This document shows, in pieces, positions 21,759-23,708 of a stretch of DNA of 23,708 bases (position 1 is its first letter; every line of letters begins with the position of its first letter). This stretch comes from Syntrophomonadaceae bacterium (GTDB lineage: Bacteria; Bacillota; Dethiobacteria; DTU022): contig PWEB01000235.1 in assembly GCA_003553305.1 (NCBI GenBank), positions 1 through 23,708 of the forward strand, given 5' to 3'. The position numbers and the translations under genes are program-made. The notes below the pieces were generated by a model, which was not told the DNA's origin, searched no databases, and worked only from the letters and a program-made list of their open reading frames with translations.

Positions 21759-23708
21759 TTAGCTGACCCTGCTTCCCGGGGGCATATCCTGATCAACCGT
21801 GGTAAGAGCGAGTTTGCCATCTTGATCCGTTGCTGCTAATATCATGCCCTGTGAAAGGACACCACGCAGTTTGACCGGTTTCAGGTTAGCAACAAAAAGC
21901 ACTGACTGGCCGGCAAGCTCTTCCGGTTTATAATGCTTGGCAATGCCTGCCACTACCTGGCGGTTTTTCCCCTCTCCTACATTCACTTCAATTTTTAATA
22001 GTTTATCTGACTTGGGGACACTCTCCGCTGAAATCACTTTTGCTACCCTCAGGTCAACTTTTTGGAAATGCTCAAGGTTGATCAATCCTTCCTGCTCTTC
22101 TTCTGTTTCAGGCACATTTGTTTCTTCTGCCGGAGGATCACCACGCATCTCTCTGATCTCAGCCTGCATGTTAAGGCGCGGGAACAAATCATCGCCTCTT
22201 TTAACGATTGTACCCGGTTTCATCGCTCCCCATTTTCCTAAACTGGCCCAGCTCTGCAGTTCAGGATCATCTTTTATACCGATCTGCTCCCAGATACTAT
22301 CTGGAGTGCGGGGAATAAATGGCTGGATCATAACCGCAGCAAAACGGATACTTTCGATTAAGTTGTAAATAACTGTACCAAGACGATCCCGCTTCTCCGG
22401 ATCTTTCGCCAAATTCCAGGGCATATTGTCATCAATATATTTGTTGCTGCTGCGCACAAGAAGCCAAATCTCTGTCAGGGCATCACTAATCTTCATTTGT
22501 TCCATTTCTGATTCGACAGCAGCCGGAGTCTGCAGCGCCGTGGAACGCAAATCTTCATCAGCTCTTTCATCATAGGCAGTAGGTTCCGGTAGCACTCCGT
22601 CAAAATACCGTTCAGCCATGGTCAGGGTTCTGCTGACCAGGTTGCCAAGATCGTTAGCCAGGTCATTGTTAATGCGAGTTATAAAAGATTCCAGACTGAA
22701 GATACCATCCTGGCCAAAAGGAATTTCTCGCAGCAGGAAATAGCGTAAAGCATCAGAGCTGTAACGTTCTGCTAAAGCACGGGGATCTATGGCATTGCCT
22801 TTAGATTTTGACATTTTTCCTTCTTCAAGCATCAACCAGCCGTGTCCGAAAACTGTTTTCGGCAGTGGTTCACCGAGAGCCATTAAGAATATCGGCCAGT
22901 ATATAGTATGGAAACGCAGGATATCTTTGCCAATCAGCTGTACATCAGCAGGCCAGAATACTTCATGCAAACTGCCTTCTTCACCATAACCAAGGGCGGT
23001 AATATAGTTGCTCAAAGCATCAAGCCAGACATAAATAACATGATCAGGGTCAAAAGGAACAGGTATACCCCAGTCAAATGAAGTTCTCGAAACACACAGA
23101 TCTTCGAGGCCCGGTTTAAGAAAATTATTGATCATTTCATTTTTGCGTGAAGGTGGAAGAATAAATTCAGGATTTGCTTCGATATGATCAATTAATGCCT
23201 GGGCATAACGAGACATCTTGAAAAAATAAGCTTCTTCATCGATCAGTTCAACTTTACGACCACAATCAGGACAATTGCCCTCATCCATTTGTCGCTCTGT
23301 CCAGTAAGCTTCACATGGCGTGCAGTACCAACCTTCATATTTGCCTTTATAAATATCTCCCTGTTCATAAAAACGGGTAAACATCCGGGCTACTTTTTCA
23401 GTATGCCTCGGTTCAGAGGTCCGAATAAAATCATCGTAATTAATATCAAGGTCTTCCCACAATTCTTTAATCCAATCTACAATCTCATCAACAAATTCAG
23501 CAGTCGGTTTCCCGGCAGCTTCAGCCTGCCTTTGAATTTTTTGGCCATGCTCATCTGTCCCGGTCAAAAACCACACCCGGTATCCGGTCAATCGTTTAAA
23601 ACGGGCCATAGCATCAGCAGCTACGGTAGTATAAGAATTTCCAACATGCAACCTGTTACTAGGATAATAAATTGGAGTGGTAATGTAAAAAGATTTTTTA
23701 TCTGCCAA
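21759..23708 (-). CDS. metG: Methionine--tRNA ligase (start at window edge)
   Basis: 649 residues visible, essentially full length. Charges tRNA-Met. Class I features: FYITTPIYYPSNRLHVGNSYTT with a HVGN form of the HIGH motif (a His-to-Asn form I recall from clostridial MetRS), FLTGTDEHG, and KMSKSKGNAID. One zinc site is present as CTPC and CPDC (about residues 127-150). The last 100 residues are a C-terminal tRNA-binding domain (HFQKVDLRVAKVISAE, ending ILAATDQDGK). A TTG lies exactly at the window end (23706-23708) and gives MADKKSFYITTP. That is close to the usual start, but a start a few codons outside the window cannot be excluded. It is followed by tatD. Confidence 0.96.
   Translation of the reverse strand: MADKKSFYITTPIYYPSNRLHVGNSYTTVAADAMARFKRLTGYRVWFLTGTDEHGQKIQRQAEAAGKPTAEFVDEIVDWIKELWEDLDINYDDFIRTSEPRHTEKVARMFTRFYEQGDIYKGKYEGWYCTPCEAYWTERQMDEGNCPDCGRKVELIDEEAYFFKMSRYAQALIDHIEANPEFILPPSRKNEMINNFLKPGLEDLCVSRTSFDWGIPVPFDPDHVIYVWLDALSNYITALGYGEEGSLHEVFWPADVQLIGKDILRFHTIYWPIFLMALGEPLPKTVFGHGWLMLEEGKMSKSKGNAIDPRALAERYSSDALRYFLLREIPFGQDGIFSLESFITRINNDLANDLGNLVSRTLTMAERYFDGVLPEPTAYDERADEDLRSTALQTPAAVESEMEQMKISDALTEIWLLVRSSNKYIDDNMPWNLAKDPEKRDRLGTVIYNLIESIRFAAVMIQPFIPRTPDSIWEQIGIKDDPELQSWASLGKWGAMKPGTIVKRGDDLFPRLNMQAEIREMRGDPPAEETNVPETEEEQEGLINLEHFQKVDLRVAKVISAESVPKSDKLLKIEVNVGEGKNRQVVAGIAKHYKPEELAGQSVLFVANLKPVKLRGVLSQGMILAATDQDGKLALTTVDQDMPPGSRVS

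Noticed and set aside
23620..23660. MetRS signature HVGN instead of HIGH
   Set aside because: From memory, an Asn in the last position is common in clostridial MetRS; all other active-site motifs are normal.

Overview
The window is a bacterial chromosome segment from a low-to-mid GC Bacillota (Firmicutes) of clostridial type. The evidence is gene content and order. Read on the minus strand from right to left it runs metG - tatD - rsmA - ykuK-like - veg - pncA - pncB - ispE - mobA-like - spoVG - glmU - prs - rplY(ctc) - pth - aroF - pheA - mfd - spoVB - mazG(yabN) - hup - divIC. This is the conserved metS-to-divIC region near the origin of Bacillus and clostridial chromosomes, with local gains and losses. 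Strong AGGAGG-type ribosome sites, many GTG/TTG starts, a T-box leader and SpoVG, SpoVB and Veg all fit that group. I cannot name the genus.

Layout. 1-7626: divIC (cut by the window edge), a terminator, hup, mazG, spoVB and mfd. mfd has its own sigma-A promoter but is split by one in-frame TAG codon. 7623-9864: a phenylalanine operon (aroF-pheA) under a T-box riboswitch with a UUC (Phe) specifier. 9857-13904: pth, rplY, prs, glmU and spoVG; the GlmU here stops before its acetyltransferase active site. 13905-15019: a divergent regulatory gap and a plus-strand MmyB-type helix-turn-helix regulator. 15027-18315: pncA-pncB-ispE-mobA-like, tightly packed behind a near-perfect sigma-H promoter. 18381-20352: veg, a ykuK-like gene and rsmA. 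20385-20958: a plus-strand SCP2-domain gene with its own promoter and a bidirectional terminator. 20969-23708: tatD and metG.

How the genes work together. Most are housekeeping genes: translation (metG, rsmA, pth, rplY), precursor supply (prs for PRPP, pncA/pncB for NAD, ispE for isoprenoids, glmU for UDP-GlcNAc), DNA repair and nucleotide clean-up (mfd, mazG), nucleoid structure (hup) and cell envelope or division (spoVB, divIC, glmU). pncB consumes the PRPP that prs makes. AroF and PheA are the first committed steps of the shikimate and phenylalanine pathways and share a sensor for uncharged tRNA-Phe.

No new defence or mobile system was found: there are no CRISPR arrays, insertion sequences, integrases, tRNA or rRNA genes. 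The most notable points are the amber codon inside mfd, the truncated glmU, the absence of several sporulation genes usually found in this cluster (spoVT, yabP, yabQ, yabG), and the sigma-H control of an NAD-salvage/isoprenoid operon.
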